Of a stretch of 64,000 nucleotides of DNA, positions 45,591-53,907 are shown one piece after another (the stretch's first letter is position 1; the number at the start of each line of letters is the position of its first letter). The stretch is from assembly GCF_025869515.1 (NCBI RefSeq), contig NZ_JAOZVR010000042.1, positions 1 to 64,000 on the forward strand, given 5' to 3'. The notes beneath the pieces are model-generated. The model saw only the letters and a program-made list of their open reading frames with translations, had not been told where the DNA came from and searched no databases. The position numbers and the translations under genes were made by a program. This DNA comes from Ferrovibrio sp. Its GTDB lineage: Bacteria; Pseudomonadota; Alphaproteobacteria; Ferrovibrionales; Ferrovibrionaceae.

Positions 45591-47165
45591 CTATACGGCG
45601 CGCGGGCCGACGCCGGTTTTCGGCAACGGCAGCGGCATGCCGCTGCCCGACACACCGAGCGCCTCCAAAGTGCCGAGCAATGCGGTATCGTCATAGGGCT
45701 TGGCCAGAATGCGGCTGAACCGGCTGCCGACGAAACCGGCAGCCACGACCTTTTCGTCATAACCGGTCGCCAGCACGATCGGCAGTTGCGGCGCCAGGGC
45801 ACGGAACTCGCTCGCCAGCAGATCGCCGCGGCAATCAGGCAGGCCGAGATCGCAGATCACCGCGACGAAACGATCGTTTTTCTGCCATGCGGCGCGCGCC
45901 TCGGCGCCGGATCCGGCCTCTTCGACACGGAAGCCGGCGGCTTCGAGATTGCCGGCCACCACCATGCGCATGAGCGGATCGTCTTCGACCAGCAGCAGAG
46001 CCGGCGGATCGACACCATCGGCTTCCTCGTTGGCAGCGTCCGCCCGGCCAAGACTGTCGGCGATCACCAGCACGGATGTCAGACTGTCGCCGACAATATC
46101 GAGTTCGGGAGCCGGATCGGCCGCCGTGAAAGTCACGGTGATGCAGGCCCCGCTCGGCCGCGTCTCGATATTGATGGCGCCGCCGATCTTTTCCACCATG
46201 GCCAGCACGATCTTGTTGCCGATACCCCGGCTCTTGCGCCAGTCGGTTTCGTCAATGCCGATGCCGTCATCCTCGACCTGCAAGGTGATGAGGTCGCCGT
46301 TACGCTCGACCTTGACGCGGATCGGACCGTCGCCGATCGGATAGGCGTATTTCAGGGCATTGATGACCAGTTCGGTGACGATCAGGCCGATCGGGATGGC
46401 AAAATCGGTGCCGATGCGAGTCTGGCTGGCGAGAAATTGCAGCGAACGGCCGCCCTGATCGGCTGACTGACGCAAATCCTCGACCAGGCCGCAGAGGTAA
46501 TCGGCGAGATCGACGAAACGCACATTGACAGAGGAATACAGGCGCTTGTGCACGCGGGCGACCGCCGCAACGCGCTTATAGGCATCGAGCAGGGTTTGTG
46601 CCGATTTCATGTCGCTTTGCGCCGCGGACTGTACCTGGAGCAGGCTGGCAATCAGCTGCAGGCTGTTCGACACGCGGTGATTCACCTCGTTGATCAGCAT
46701 GGCGCGTTCGTTGGCCAGGGCTTCGAAGCGGTCGCGCGCCGCGCGCATCTCCGCCTCGGCCTGTGCGCGCAGGAATTTCTGTCGCCGTCCCTCCAGCGCG
46801 CCGTCGATCGCCGCGCGCAGCAGGGTCAGGAATTCCGGGCTGGCATCCTTGATCACGTAATCCGCGGCACCTGCCTTCAAGGCGGCAACCGCGACACGGC
46901 CTTCGGATTCGCCGGTGACATAGACCACCGGCGGCGGGTTCGGCAGGCTGGCGATCACCGCCAGCGTATCGAGCCCAAGCTGATCCGGCATGTGATGATC
47001 CAGCGCCACCACATCAACCTCCGCGCCGCTCCGCAGCCGCTCAACTCCGGCCGTGCCGCTGCTCAGCAGTTCGACCGTGAATCCGTTGCGCTCGAATTCC
47101 TTCTGCACCAGGCGCCCGAGGCCCGGATCGTCATCGATATAAAGCAGGCGCGGCCGAATGCTCAT
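45591..47165 (-). CDS. Hybrid sensor kinase with REC - HisKA_2/HATPase - REC
   Basis: A 524-residue soluble two-component protein. The N-terminal receiver (about 1-125) has DDD and the acceptor in ALDHHMP, with KDAS after the conserved strand. A coiled linker leads to a HisKA_2-type kinase: INEVNHRVSNSLQLIASL with His near 161, then HATPase motifs VTELVINALKYAYP and EDDGIGID (about 220-350). A C-terminal receiver (about 385-505) has the acceptor in ICDLGLPD. The HRVSN/HRVKN box is typical of alphaproteobacterial HWE/HisKA_2 kinases. The start shares one base with the stop of the upstream response-regulator gene (TGATG). Confidence 0.88.
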   Translation of the reverse strand: MSIRPRLLYIDDDPGLGRLVQKEFERNGFTVELLSSGTAGVERLRSGAEVDVVALDHHMPDQLGLDTLAVIASLPNPPPVVYVTGESEGRVAVAALKAGAADYVIKDASPEFLTLLRAAIDGALEGRRQKFLRAQAEAEMRAARDRFEALANERAMLINEVNHRVSNSLQLIASLLQVQSAAQSDMKSAQTLLDAYKRVAAVARVHKRLYSSVNVRFVDLADYLCGLVEDLRQSADQGGRSLQFLASQTRIGTDFAIPIGLIVTELVINALKYAYPIGDGPIRVKVERNGDLITLQVEDDGIGIDETDWRKSRGIGNKIVLAMVEKIGGAINIETRPSGACITVTFTAADPAPELDIVGDSLTSVLVIADSLGRADAANEEADGVDPPALLLVEDDPLMRMVVAGNLEAAGFRVEEAGSGAEARAAWQKNDRFVAVICDLGLPDCRGDLLASEFRALAPQLPIVLATGYDEKVVAAGFVGSRFSRILAKPYDDTALLGTLEALGVSGSGMPLPLPKTGVGPRAV

Positions 47166-47608
47166 CAGGGCGTCTCTGGAACCTGCATGACCATGAAAAA
47201 CAGACCCAACTGTCGGATCGCCTGGGCGAAGTTCTCGTAGTTCACCGGCTTGGTGATATAGACATTGCAGCCCAGATCGTAGCAACGCTGAATCTCGTGC
47301 TTGTCGTCGGTGGTGGTCAGCACGACGACCGGCATGCGCCGCAGGCCCGGATGCTCCTTCACGCGTCGCAGGATATCGATACCCGACATGTCTGGCAGAT
47401 TCAGATCAAGCAGCACCAGATAAGCGCCACCGTGCGTCCCCGTATCGCTGTCTCCGGCCTTCATCAGGTAGTCGACCGCCGGTCCGCCGGCGGAAAACGG
47501 CACGATCCGGTTATTAACGCCGGCGCGGCGAATGTTTTTTTCGATCAGACGGGCGTGCCCCTCGTCATCTTCGATCATCACAATGGTTACGGCGTTATCG
47601 TCGCTCAT
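47165..47608 (-). CDS. Single-domain response regulator (Rcp1-like)
   Basis: A 147-residue stand-alone receiver. Acidic pair DD at 14-15 (VMIEDDEGHARLIEKNIRRAG), phosphoacceptor Asp in LLDLNLPDMSGI, Thr in LTTTDD and Lys in ITKPVNYENF. The Glu-His after DD and the NxPDMxG pattern resemble cyanobacterial Rcp1-like regulators that pair with phytochrome-type or HisKA_2 kinases. Co-translated with the downstream hybrid kinase, so it is likely to be part of that phosphorelay. Confidence 0.9.
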   Translation of the reverse strand: MSDDNAVTIVMIEDDEGHARLIEKNIRRAGVNNRIVPFSAGGPAVDYLMKAGDSDTGTHGGAYLVLLDLNLPDMSGIDILRRVKEHPGLRRMPVVVLTTTDDKHEIQRCYDLGCNVYITKPVNYENFAQAIRQLGLFFMVMQVPETP

Positions 47609-48098
47609 CCTGTGTCCCGCTGCCTGTCACCTGCTCGGCAGACCGCCCAGCTTACAACCTTGACGGCACCGCCTGAGTGAAAAGCTTCCCGCCATTCACC
47701 TGGCCGCGCTGGCACCACGCAAGTTACGATCCAAGGCGAAGCGGATGCCTTCACCCACACGATTCTGCACCCCGTCGCGGCGGAACATATCAATCTAAGC
47801 GATTAAAAGACCCTCCAGGCGCTTCACGACGATAGTCCGTGATGGGCCGGAGAAATCGGATTTTTTGCCGGCTACAAATGCCAACCGACCATCATATTCC
47901 GCATATATTTGAATACGTTGTCAATTGTAATGGTCAGGGTTTGTTCGAGCCGGCATGTATGCAATCACTCTGGGGTTGTTCGCCGGCTTTCCCGCTTCGC
48001 CCCGGCATTCGGATAAATTTCCGGAAAACCCGGCGCCCATCATCTGGAAGCGATTCGACTTTCAGTAGAACGCAGGACTGAAAAAAGAATGGGCCAGC
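47609..48098. other. 490-bp gap without a supported gene
   Basis: Lower in GC than its surroundings. No open frame has a ribosome site or family-like protein. It should contain the promoter of the response regulator/kinase pair on its left side and the downstream end of the marR transcript on its right side. No clear terminator or palindrome was found. Confidence 0.6.
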
Positions 48099-48635
48099 TT
48101 AACCGATAGCCTCACTGCCCAGACTGCGTGCCAGCTTCCTGAGCAAACGGTTCAGGGTCGTGCGCTCCGAGGGCGTCAGCCCCGCCACAATATTCTTCTC
48201 GTGCTGTTCGACCTTGGTCATCAGTTCCGCCAGCAGCGTTTCGCCGGCCGGGCTTAATGACAGCGCATAGGTCCGGCGATCCGCTGCCGTGCGGTGGCGC
48301 TGGATCAGCCCCTTTTTCTCCAGCTGGTCGAGCGCCGGGGTCAGGGTCGACTTGTCGACGCCCACGCCCCGGCTGAGGTCGGTCTGGTTAATGCCCGGAT
48401 TCGCCTGCAGCAGAACCAGCAGGCTGAAACGGCCAGGCGTCAGTCCGCCCATGCGGCCCGCCAGGCTGCTGCCGACAACCTGAAGGAAATTCTCGAAGAC
48501 GGCGACCTGGGCGATTCGCAGATTGTAGCCATACAGGCCGGGCAGCGGACCGCGATCCAGCTTGCGGGGCTTCTTGCGCGGGACGGCTGTGACTTCGCCG
48601 CGACCGTTGGTGCCCTGAGACGCCTTGCCCTTCAT
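48099..48635 (-). CDS. MarR-family transcriptional regulator
   Basis: A 178-residue winged-helix repressor, with a 35-residue basic N-terminal extension. The DNA-binding domain reads INQTDLSRGVGVDKSTLTPALDQLEKKGLIQRHRTAADRRTYALSLSPAG. Dimerisation helices flank it. It lies 1 bp downstream of dctM and is therefore the last gene of the TRAP operon. The perfect palindrome between dctP and iorA is the obvious candidate operator for it. Many MarR proteins are released by aromatic acids, which would suit an arylpyruvate pathway (inference). Confidence 0.9.
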   Translation of the reverse strand: MKGKASQGTNGRGEVTAVPRKKPRKLDRGPLPGLYGYNLRIAQVAVFENFLQVVGSSLAGRMGGLTPGRFSLLVLLQANPGINQTDLSRGVGVDKSTLTPALDQLEKKGLIQRHRTAADRRTYALSLSPAGETLLAELMTKVEQHEKNIVAGLTPSERTTLNRLLRKLARSLGSEAIG

Positions 48636-48636
48636 A

Positions 48637-49944
48637 TCAGTTCATATGCCCTGGCAGATAAAGCGCGATGGCCGGGAACAGCACCAGCAGGGCCAGACGG
48701 AGGAGGTCGACGAGAATGAACGGCATCACACCCTTGTAGATTTGCCACAGGCTGATATCTCGGGCAATCGAGTTGATGACAAAGACATTGATCCCCACCG
48801 GCGGCATCACCATGCCCAGGGTGGTGACCATGACGATGATGACGCCGAACCAGATCGGGTCGAAACCGAGCTGCAGCATCACCGGATAGATGATCGGCAC
48901 GGTCACCAGGATGATGGCCAGTTCGTCCATCAGGGCGCCGAGGATCAGATACATGATCAGGATCAGCGTCAGCACGCCATAGGGTCCGACCGGCAGGCCG
49001 GTGAGGAAGTCGCTCACCTTCTGCGGCGTCTGGGTGATCACCAGGAAATAGCCGAACAGGAAGGCGCCGACCACGATGGTGAAGATCGAAGCAGAGGTGC
49101 GCACGGCCTCGATCAGGCTGGTCGTGATCTCGCTCCAGCCGAGCCGCCCGCGCAGGATTCCGATCAACAGGGCACCGACGGCGCCGCAGCCGGCCGCTTC
49201 CGTGGCAGTGAACACGCCGCCATACATACCGCCGACGATGCCGGCAAACAGCAGCACGGTGGCCCAGATGTCGCGCAGCGACTGGAGACGCTCACGCCAG
49301 GTCGCTTTCGGCCCGCGCGGCATCAGATCCGGCCGCAGCCAGCCGATCACCTGGATCAGGGTCATGTAGAGCACGACAGCCAGCAGGCCGGGCAGGAGGC
49401 CGGAAATGAACAGCTTGCCGATATCCTGTTCAGTGAGGATGCCGTAGAGCGCGAACACGACTGAAGGCGGGATCATGATGCCCAGCGTGCCGCCGGCGGC
49501 GATCACACCGGTGGAAAAACCGGGATGGTAGCCGAAACGCCGCATCTCGGGCAGCGTCACCGTGGTCATGGTGGCTGCGGTCGCCACCGACGAACCGTTG
49601 ATCGCGGCAAAGCCGGCGCAGGCGGCCACGGTGGCCATGGCCAGCCCGCCACGGCGATGCCCCAGCCAGGCCTCGCCGGCACGGAACAGCTCGCGGCTCA
49701 TGCCGGCAGCGGTGGCAAAGGCACCCATCAGAATGAACATCGGGATGACGGCCAGGTCATAATCGGTGGCGACCCGGATCGGCGACTGCGCCAGCAGATT
49801 GAGCGCCGGCGCGGTGGCGGCCAGAATACCGAAACCGCCAACGCCGACGATGCCCATGGCGATGCCGACCGGCACGCGCAGCACCATCAGAACGAACAGA
49901 ACGACGAAACCGGCAATGGTGATAAAATCCTGACTCACGATCAC
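48637..49944 (-). CDS. dctM: TRAP transporter large permease (DctM)
   Basis: The 12-helix membrane subunit of a tripartite ATP-independent periplasmic transporter, 435 residues. Typical segments are VPVGIAMGIVGVGGFG, the GSSVATAATMTTVTLPEMRRFGY motif, IPPSVVFALYGILTEQDIGKLFISGLLPGLL, and the late LGMVMPPVGINVFVINSIARD. Transport of carboxylate ligands is driven by a sodium gradient. Overlaps dctQ by 4 bp. Confidence 0.95.
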   Translation of the reverse strand: MIVSQDFITIAGFVVLFVLMVLRVPVGIAMGIVGVGGFGILAATAPALNLLAQSPIRVATDYDLAVIPMFILMGAFATAAGMSRELFRAGEAWLGHRRGGLAMATVAACAGFAAINGSSVATAATMTTVTLPEMRRFGYHPGFSTGVIAAGGTLGIMIPPSVVFALYGILTEQDIGKLFISGLLPGLLAVVLYMTLIQVIGWLRPDLMPRGPKATWRERLQSLRDIWATVLLFAGIVGGMYGGVFTATEAAGCGAVGALLIGILRGRLGWSEITTSLIEAVRTSASIFTIVVGAFLFGYFLVITQTPQKVSDFLTGLPVGPYGVLTLILIMYLILGALMDELAIILVTVPIIYPVMLQLGFDPIWFGVIIVMVTTLGMVMPPVGINVFVINSIARDISLWQIYKGVMPFILVDLLRLALLVLFPAIALYLPGHMN

Positions 49945-50408
49945 GCCTCTTTCTTGCCGGCCAGCAGGCGGACCAGGCGCAACAGCAGCAGGATGGCCGC
50001 CAGCGCAATGCCCAGCGCCGCCACGGCATGGAACGGCCAGACCGGCAGGCGCAGGTCGAAGGTCTGCTCGTTGCTGGCCAGCACGCTCCTCACCTTGCCT
50101 TCCAGCATCCAGGCAAACAGCGCCATGAAAGCCAGCGTCACCGTCGTGGCGAAAATGTCGATCAGCCGCTTGCCCCAGGCCGGGGCCAATTCCCAGAACC
50201 CGTCGACCTGGATATGGCGATTATGAAATCCGGCCAGTGCAATGCCCCAGAACATCGCGGTGCCGAGCAGCAGGCGGGAAAAATCGAAGGCATCGGGCAG
50301 GCCGTAATTGAACAGCCAGCGCAGCATCACGGCGCTGAAGGTCAGTACGGCAATGGCGCCCAGCAGCAGGCCGGCGATCAGCTCGACCTTGTCGATGAAC
50401 GATTTCAT
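49941..50408 (-). CDS. dctQ: TRAP transporter small permease (DctQ)
   Basis: The four-helix membrane subunit of the TRAP transporter, 155 residues. N-terminal LIAGLLLGAIAVLTFSAVMLRW, the conserved interior FDFSRLLLGTAMFWGIALAGFHNRHIQVDGFW with its HI.VD motif, and the two C-terminal helices are all present. Separated from the upstream dctP gene by about 110 bp holding a strong terminator, so permease levels are probably lower than those of the binding protein. Confidence 0.93.
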   Translation of the reverse strand: MKSFIDKVELIAGLLLGAIAVLTFSAVMLRWLFNYGLPDAFDFSRLLLGTAMFWGIALAGFHNRHIQVDGFWELAPAWGKRLIDIFATTVTLAFMALFAWMLEGKVRSVLASNEQTFDLRLPVWPFHAVAALGIALAAILLLLRLVRLLAGKKEA

Positions 50409-50468
50409 CAGGCAATTCCCCCTGCCGGCAGTCTAGCGGCAACTGCTGTGCCGGCGCAAACCGGGCCG

Positions 50469-50511
50469 AAAAAAAACGGGACTGCGGCCGGAGGACCAGC
50501 CGCAGTCCCGT
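50469..50511 (-). terminator. Rho-independent terminator between dctP and dctQ
   Basis: On the minus strand a perfect 13-bp stem (ACGGGACTGCGGC / GCCGCAGTCCCGT, 10-base loop) is followed by a run of eight T (the last one pairs within the stem). It ends 11 bp after the dctP stop codon. Partial termination would set a high DctP to DctQM ratio. Confidence 0.95.
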
Positions 50512-50521
50512 CCGGACCCGA

Positions 50522-51565
50522 TCAGAACGCGGCGTTGCGCTTCTTCAGCTCGGCTTTCAGCTCGCTCAGGGCCTGCTCGCCGTTGACGCCCACTTTCTTG
50601 GTGTCTTCGTACCAGGCCTTGGTCATTTCATCCGACAGCTTGCGCCAGGCGGCGATGTCGCTGTCGCTCGGCTTCACGCCTTCATGGCCCGGCAAAGCCA
50701 GCATCTTGGCCTTGCCCGAGGATTCGGCATCCGACCAGGCCGTATTGACCTTCTCCGACATTTCGGAGGTGCAATGGGCGTCGAGGGCCTTCTTCTGCGC
50801 CGCCGACAGCTTGCCGTAGGTCGCCTTGTTCACCGCCAGCACGAAGTTGCTGATATAGAGCGGCGCATCCATGTGGTACTTCACGGCCTTCTCGAAGCCG
50901 AAGATGAACACGCTGCCCCAGGGGAAGCTGATCGCATCGGCCAGGCCGCGCTCCAGCGCATCGCGGGCTTCCGGCGCCGTCACCTGCACGTTGGTGCCGC
51001 CGGCCAGCGTGACCAGGCGCGCCACCGAGGCATTGCCCGGGCGGATCTTCAGTCCCTTCAGGTCATCGGGCTTGGCGATCTTCACCTTGCTGTGGAAGGT
51101 GCCCGGATCGTGCACGAAGGTCATGCAGACCTTCACATCGGCCATCTCCTTCTCGGCATATTTGCGATACCAGGAATCGATCGCCGCCGAACCGCTTTTG
51201 CCGTTGGAGAACAGGAACGGGATTTCGCTGCCGGCGATCACCGGGAAGCGGCCCGGCGTGTAGCCCGGATTGACATAGGTGATGTCGGCGATGCCGTCGC
51301 GTGCCATGTCGTAATGGTCCTTGGCCTGGCCAAGCTGCTGCGACGGGAAAATCTGCGTCTTCACCGTGCCGCCGGTCGCCTTCTCCAGCGAGGCGCCCCA
51401 GTCGGTGAAGGCCGGATGCAGCGGGTGCGACGGCGGCAGCCAGTGACCGAGCCGGAGCGTGACCGGCTTGTCCTGGGCCAGAACCGGCTGCGCTGCCGCA
51501 AGGCCGAGCGCGGCACCAAGACCGAGAACGGTGGCGCAGGCATAGAGGTGACGTTGAATGGCCAT
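50522..51565 (-). CDS. dctP: TRAP transporter substrate-binding protein (DctP)
   Basis: Periplasmic ligand-binding component of the TRAP transporter, 347 residues. GGAGGA about 8 bases before the ATG; signal peptide cleaved around VLAQ (30). The family carboxylate-binding Arg lies in LKIRPGNASVARLVTLAGG, and the motif DGIADITYVNPGYTPGRFPV is characteristic of DctP proteins that bind organic acids. Divergent from iorA across a 178-bp gap with a perfect palindrome. Ligand could be an aryl-2-oxoacid or precursor, judged only from neighbours. Confidence 0.93.
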   Translation of the reverse strand: MAIQRHLYACATVLGLGAALGLAAAQPVLAQDKPVTLRLGHWLPPSHPLHPAFTDWGASLEKATGGTVKTQIFPSQQLGQAKDHYDMARDGIADITYVNPGYTPGRFPVIAGSEIPFLFSNGKSGSAAIDSWYRKYAEKEMADVKVCMTFVHDPGTFHSKVKIAKPDDLKGLKIRPGNASVARLVTLAGGTNVQVTAPEARDALERGLADAISFPWGSVFIFGFEKAVKYHMDAPLYISNFVLAVNKATYGKLSAAQKKALDAHCTSEMSEKVNTAWSDAESSGKAKMLALPGHEGVKPSDSDIAAWRKLSDEMTKAWYEDTKKVGVNGEQALSELKAELKKRNAAF

Positions 51566-51671
51566 GTGTTTTTTCCTCCGCTGGCGGGCCGTCAGCAAAA
51601 CCTGACAGCCCTCTTTTTGTTTTTGCGCGGACAGCCTAGCAGCGCCGCCCCGGATCTGTCCATATTGTTTT

Positions 51672-51685
51672 GTTTGACATCAAAC
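51672..51685. promoter_or_regulatory. Perfect palindrome GTTTGACATCAAAC, probable MarR operator
   Basis: A 6-2-6 inverted repeat (GTTTGA CA TCAAAC) in the gap between the divergent dctP and iorA genes, within an AT-rich stretch. The size and symmetry fit MarR-family operators, and the only regulator gene in the neighbourhood is the marR at the end of the TRAP operon. It sits just upstream of the candidate iorA -35 element. Confidence 0.65.
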
Positions 51686-51692
51686 TAATTTC

Positions 51693-51720
51693 TTGACGCT
51701 ACAGGTGTGCGGTGCAAGAT
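51693..51720 (+). promoter_or_regulatory. Candidate iorA promoter
   Basis: TTGACG at 51693-51698 is a strong -35 match, with CAAGAT 16 bp downstream (51715-51720) as a weak -10. It lies 23 bp before the iorA ATG and next to the palindrome. The -10 is poor, so this is tentative. Confidence 0.4.
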
Positions 51721-51743
51721 TCGGCCAGGTTTGGGAGGAATCG

Positions 51744-53906
51744 ATGGAACGCTCTTTCGCCAAAGAGATTGAATCGCTGCGTCTGGGTGATGGCGACATC
51801 TTCCGTGGCGAAGGCATCCTGGCTGTCACCAAGGCCCTGCTGCAGTCTGGCGTTTCCTATGTCGGCGGCTATCAGGGCGCGCCGGTGTCGCACCTGATCG
51901 ACGTGCTGGTGCAGGCGCAGGACATGCTGGACGATCTCGGCATCCATCTCGAAACCTGCACCAATGAAGCCTCCGCCGCCGCCCTGCTCGGTGCCTCGAT
52001 TCATTATCCCGCGCGCGGCTGCGTCACCTGGAAGGCCATCGTCGGTACCAACGTGGCGTCCGACGCCCTTAGCAATCTGGCTTCGGCCGGCGTTACCGGC
52101 GGCGCGCTGATCGTGGTCGGCGAGGATTACGGCGAAGGCGCCAGCGTGATCCAGGAACGCAGCCATGCCTATGCGATGAAATCCTCGATGTGGCTGCTCG
52201 ATCCGCGGCCCGACCTGCCCACCATCACGCGCAGCGTCGAACAGGGTTTCGAGCTCTCGGAAGCCACCAACACGCCGGTCATGCTGGAACTGCGCATCCG
52301 CGCCTGTCATGTCACCGGCGAATTCCCGGCCAGGGACAACAAGCCGGCCAAGGTGTCGCGCAACAGCCGCCTGCCCGGCCCGTCCGCCTTCAACTACGAT
52401 CGCCTGGCCCACCCGCCCGCCACCTTCATGCAGGAAAAGCTGAAGCTGGAACAGCGCATGCCGGCGGCGCGGAAATTCATTCTGGAGCACGGCCTGAACG
52501 AAACCATGCCGGGCGAGTTGTCCGAGATCGGCATTGTCGTGCAGGGCGGATTGTATAATGCGCTGAACCGCGCGCTGATGAATCTCGATCTCGCCGATGC
52601 CTTCGGCAACAGCCGGGTGCCGATTCTGGTGCTCAATGTCACCTATCCGCTGGTGCCGGAGCAGCTGGTGCAGTTCTGCGCTGGCAAACGTGCCGTGCTG
52701 ATGGTGGAGGAAGGTTCGCCCGACTATATCGAGCAGGCCCTGCACACCGCACTGCGCCGGGCCGACGTGAACACCCGTGTGCATGGCAAGGGCATGCTGC
52801 CGGCGGCCGGCGAATATACCATTGAGGCGATGACCCGCGGCCTGCTGGCTTTTATGAAAGCCGAGCAGCCGCAGATCGATGTCTCCGCCGCCGATGCCGC
52901 CTTCAACATCGCGCTGGATAATCGCAAGACCGCCCAGGCGCTGATCGGCACGAATCTTCCGCTGCGGCCGCCGACCTTCTGCACCGGCTGTCCCGAACGG
53001 CCGGTTTTCACCGCGATCAAGCTGGTCGAGCGCGAGATCGGCAAGGTGCATATCGCCGCCGATATCGGCTGCCATGCGCTGGCCACCTTCGCGCCGTTTT
53101 CACTCGGCCATTCGATTCTCGGTTACGGCATGTCGCTGGCCTCAGCCGCCGGCGTCGGACCGCTGATGAACACGCGCTCGCTCGCCATCATGGGCGATGG
53201 CGGTTTCTGGCATAACGGCGTGCTGTCCGGTGTCGCCTCCTCGATGTTCAATCGCGGCGACGGCGTGCTGATCGTGATGAAGAACGGCTACACCTCCGCG
53301 ACCGGCGTGCAGTATATCCCCTCCTCCGCCGGCAACCGTGTCGACGGCCTGGGCAGCGGTTCGGATATCGAGACCACGCTGAAGGCGCTGGGCGTCAAAT
53401 GGGTGCGCACGCTACGCTCCTACGGCCTGAAAGACATGCGCGCTTCGCTGAAAGAGGCGCTGACCACCACCACCAGGGGACTGAAGGTGATTCTGGCCGA
53501 GGGCGAATGCCAGCTCGCCCGCCAGCGCCGCCTGCGCACCGACGAGGCTAAGGCGCTGAAAGCCGGCGAACGCGTGGTGCGCACCCGCTTCGGCATCGAC
53601 GATGCAGTCTGCACCGGCGACCATTCCTGCATCCGGCTGTCGGGCTGCCCGTCGCTGACCATCAAACCCAATCCCGATCCGCTGCGCACCGATCCGGTCG
53701 CCAGCGTGAACAGCAGCTGCGTCGGCTGCGGTCATTGCGGCGAGGTCGCCCATGCCGCCGTGCTCTGCCCGTCCTTCTACAGGACCGAGATCGTGCATAA
53801 CCCGGGCTGGTGGGATCGCGTCAGCGACCGCCTGCATCGCGCCGTGATCGGCTGGCTGGGCGGCGCTCGCCCGGCGCAGACCGTGCAGCCGGCGGCGGGA
53901 GAGTAA
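51744..53906 (+). CDS. iorA: Indolepyruvate ferredoxin oxidoreductase alpha subunit-like protein
   Basis: The thiamine-pyrophosphate subunit of a 2-oxoacid:acceptor oxidoreductase for aryl pyruvates, 720 residues. The start at 51744 follows GGGAGGAATCG. An N-terminal pyrimidine-binding domain (GVSYVGGYQGAPVSHLIDVL) with THE-like ETCTNEASAAALLGASIHYPARG leads to a TPP-pyrophosphate domain at the centre to C-terminal part, with CTGCPERP near 413 and IMGDGGFWHNG near 485. The C-terminus has a ferredoxin-like part with Cys groups at about 622-636 and 658-690 (including CVGCGHC) for iron-sulfur clusters. Expected to decarboxylate indolepyruvate, phenylpyruvate or the like to the acyl-CoA with low-potential electron transfer. 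Partner is the next gene, 1 bp away. Confidence 0.9.
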   Translation: MERSFAKEIESLRLGDGDIFRGEGILAVTKALLQSGVSYVGGYQGAPVSHLIDVLVQAQDMLDDLGIHLETCTNEASAAALLGASIHYPARGCVTWKAIVGTNVASDALSNLASAGVTGGALIVVGEDYGEGASVIQERSHAYAMKSSMWLLDPRPDLPTITRSVEQGFELSEATNTPVMLELRIRACHVTGEFPARDNKPAKVSRNSRLPGPSAFNYDRLAHPPATFMQEKLKLEQRMPAARKFILEHGLNETMPGELSEIGIVVQGGLYNALNRALMNLDLADAFGNSRVPILVLNVTYPLVPEQLVQFCAGKRAVLMVEEGSPDYIEQALHTALRRADVNTRVHGKGMLPAAGEYTIEAMTRGLLAFMKAEQPQIDVSAADAAFNIALDNRKTAQALIGTNLPLRPPTFCTGCPERPVFTAIKLVEREIGKVHIAADIGCHALATFAPFSLGHSILGYGMSLASAAGVGPLMNTRSLAIMGDGGFWHNGVLSGVASSMFNRGDGVLIVMKNGYTSATGVQYIPSSAGNRVDGLGSGSDIETTLKALGVKWVRTLRSYGLKDMRASLKEALTTTTRGLKVILAEGECQLARQRRLRTDEAKALKAGERVVRTRFGIDDAVCTGDHSCIRLSGCPSLTIKPNPDPLRTDPVASVNSSCVGCGHCGEVAHAAVLCPSFYRTEIVHNPGWWDRVSDRLHRAVIGWLGGARPAQTVQPAAGE

Positions 53907-53907
53907 G

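Noticed and set aside
47839..48081. An 80-codon plus-strand frame in the 490-bp gap
   Set aside because: No ribosome site, no recognisable protein pattern and composition unlike coding DNA of the window.
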